A DNA stretch of 5,825 nucleotides. Origin: an uncultured Lachnospiraceae bacterium. Lineage in GTDB: Bacteria > Bacillota > Clostridia > Lachnospirales > Lachnospiraceae. The position numbers were made by a program, and so were the translations under genes. The number at the start of each line of letters is the position of its first letter. Position 1 is the stretch's first letter. The notes beneath the pieces are model-generated. The model was not told where the DNA came from and did not search any database. It worked only from the letters and a program-made list of their open reading frames with translations. This document shows positions 4,936-5,825 of the stretch, piece after piece. The stretch spans positions 1 through 5,825 of the forward strand of contig CADCOU010000133.1 of NCBI GenBank assembly GCA_902803155.1, given 5' to 3'.

Positions 4936-5825
4936 ATGGGAACTGAGACAAACACTGAATATGGTGCGGATCAGATACAGATACTGGAAGGACTGGAAGC
5001 GGTCCGCAAAAGACCCGGCATGTATATCGGTTCTACTTCAGCGAGAGGGCTGCATCATCTGGTCTATGAGATCGTTGATAATTCGGTTGACGAGGCGCTT
5101 GCCGGTGCCTGCTCTCACATCCGGGTCAACATCCATCCGGATAATTCCATCACGGTTGTAGATGACGGACGCGGTATCCCGGTCGGGATCAACGAGAAGG
5201 CCGGGAAGCCTGCGGTGGAAGTTGTCTTTACGGTTCTTCACGCCGGCGGCAAGTTCGGCGGCGGGGGATATAAAGTATCAGGCGGCCTGCACGGAGTCGG
5301 GGCTTCGGTAGTCAATGCCTTGTCGGATTATCTTGAGGTGCAGGTGTTCCATGACGGGAAGATCTATCAGCAGCGGTATGAGCGCGGCAATGCGATGTAT
5401 GAGCTGAAGGTGGTAGGAGAATGTGATCCGGAGAAAAGCGGAACGCAGGTCACCTTCATGGCGGATGATACGATCTTTGAGACGCTGAATTATGATTTTG
5501 ACACTCTGAAGCAGAGACTCCGCGAGACAGCATTCCTTACAAGAGGACTGCGTATCACCCTGACGGACGAGAGAGTGGATCCGTGGAAGGAAAGGTCATT
5601 CCATTATGAAGGCGGTATCCGCGAGTTTGTCCAGTATCTGAACAAGGGAAAAACGCCGTTGTACGACGACATCATTTACTGCGAAGGCGAGAAGGACGGC
5701 GTCCTCGTGGAGATCGCGCTGCAGCACAATGACGGCTACAATGAATCAACGTATTCATTTGTAAATAATATCATTACCCCGGAAGGCGGAACCCATATGA
5801 CCGGCTTCCGCAATGCGCTGACCAA
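4936..5825 (+). CDS. gyrB: DNA gyrase subunit B, N-terminal part (cut by window edge)
   Basis: The first 296 complete codons of gyrB are present; the rest (normally about 640 residues in total) lies beyond the window. GyrB is the ATPase subunit of gyrase and pairs with GyrA to introduce negative supercoils. The GHKL ATPase fold is evident: LEAVRKRPGMYIGS (20-33), YEIVDNSVDEALAG (44-57) with the catalytic Glu at 45 and Mg-binding Asn at 49, DDGRGIP (76-82), and the ATP lid GGKFGGGGYKVSGGLHGVGA (104-123) with Lys106. The transducer domain begins near residue 225. The catalytic lysine of the QTK loop is not yet reached. A strong Shine-Dalgarno GGAGGA (4927-4932) stands only 3 bases from the ATG, slightly close, but no better in-frame start exists. 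Location after recF favours GyrB over its relative ParE. Confidence 0.98.
   Translation, partial: MGTETNTEYGADQIQILEGLEAVRKRPGMYIGSTSARGLHHLVYEIVDNSVDEALAGACSHIRVNIHPDNSITVVDDGRGIPVGINEKAGKPAVEVVFTVLHAGGKFGGGGYKVSGGLHGVGASVVNALSDYLEVQVFHDGKIYQQRYERGNAMYELKVVGECDPEKSGTQVTFMADDTIFETLNYDFDTLKQRLRETAFLTRGLRITLTDERVDPWKERSFHYEGGIREFVQYLNKGKTPLYDDIIYCEGEKDGVLVEIALQHNDGYNESTYSFVNNIITPEGGTHMTGFRNALT

Noticed and set aside
4722..5161. Two plus-strand frames (4722-4946 and 4868-5161) around the gyrB start
   Set aside because: They overlap recF, the terminator and promoter region, and the start of gyrB in another frame. The gyrB frame from 4936 has the ATPase motifs and a strong ribosome site.
1..5825. 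A novel defence, mobile or metabolic system
   Set aside because: Every coding region matches a conserved replication, repair or ribosome gene in its usual order. No transposase, integrase, CRISPR repeat, toxin-antitoxin pair or unassigned gene is visible.

Overview
This window is the replication-origin neighbourhood of a low-to-medium GC Gram-positive bacterium, most likely a member of the class Clostridia and plausibly Lachnospiraceae. The evidence is the gene order rnpA-rpmH (leftward) followed by dnaA-dnaN-yaaA-recF-gyrB (rightward), the Firmicutes-type sequences of DnaA, DnaN and the S4-domain protein YaaA, and DnaA boxes on both sides of dnaA as in Bacillus subtilis. The genus is not fixed by what can be read here.

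Layout, left to right. Positions 1-287 hold the leftward rpmH-rnpA operon: the start of rnpA (protein subunit of RNase P, cut by the window edge), a strong intrinsic terminator between the two genes, and rpmH (ribosomal protein bL34). Positions 288-615 hold the divergent control region: a near-consensus sigma-A promoter for rpmH, a cluster of DnaA boxes ending in a perfect one at 509-517, and a promoter for dnaA. dnaA occupies 616-1998. The 307-base gap to dnaN carries a tight run of three DnaA boxes, an inverted repeat of unknown role, a second tandem box pair directly followed by a DnaA-trio-like run, and a T-rich stretch. This looks like the basal unwinding site of oriC. dnaN (2306-3406), yaaA (about 3463-3684) and recF (3665-4756, overlapping yaaA by 20 bases) follow with little spacing and probably share transcripts. 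The 179-base gap after recF holds a short tandem repeat, a probable terminator hairpin and an extended -10 promoter. gyrB starts at 4936 and runs off the right edge.

The genes serve one theme: DnaA opens the origin, DnaN tethers the polymerase, RecF loads RecA at damaged or stalled forks, and GyrB supplies ATP-driven negative supercoiling. Transcription diverges from the origin on both sides, so all genes point with replication. This is a conserved core region. I see no mobile element, CRISPR array or sign of a new defence or metabolic system. The points worth a second look are in the non-coding DNA: the terminator inside the rpmH-rnpA operon, the origin architecture, and the absence of the remB (yaaB) gene that sits between recF and gyrB in B. 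subtilis.
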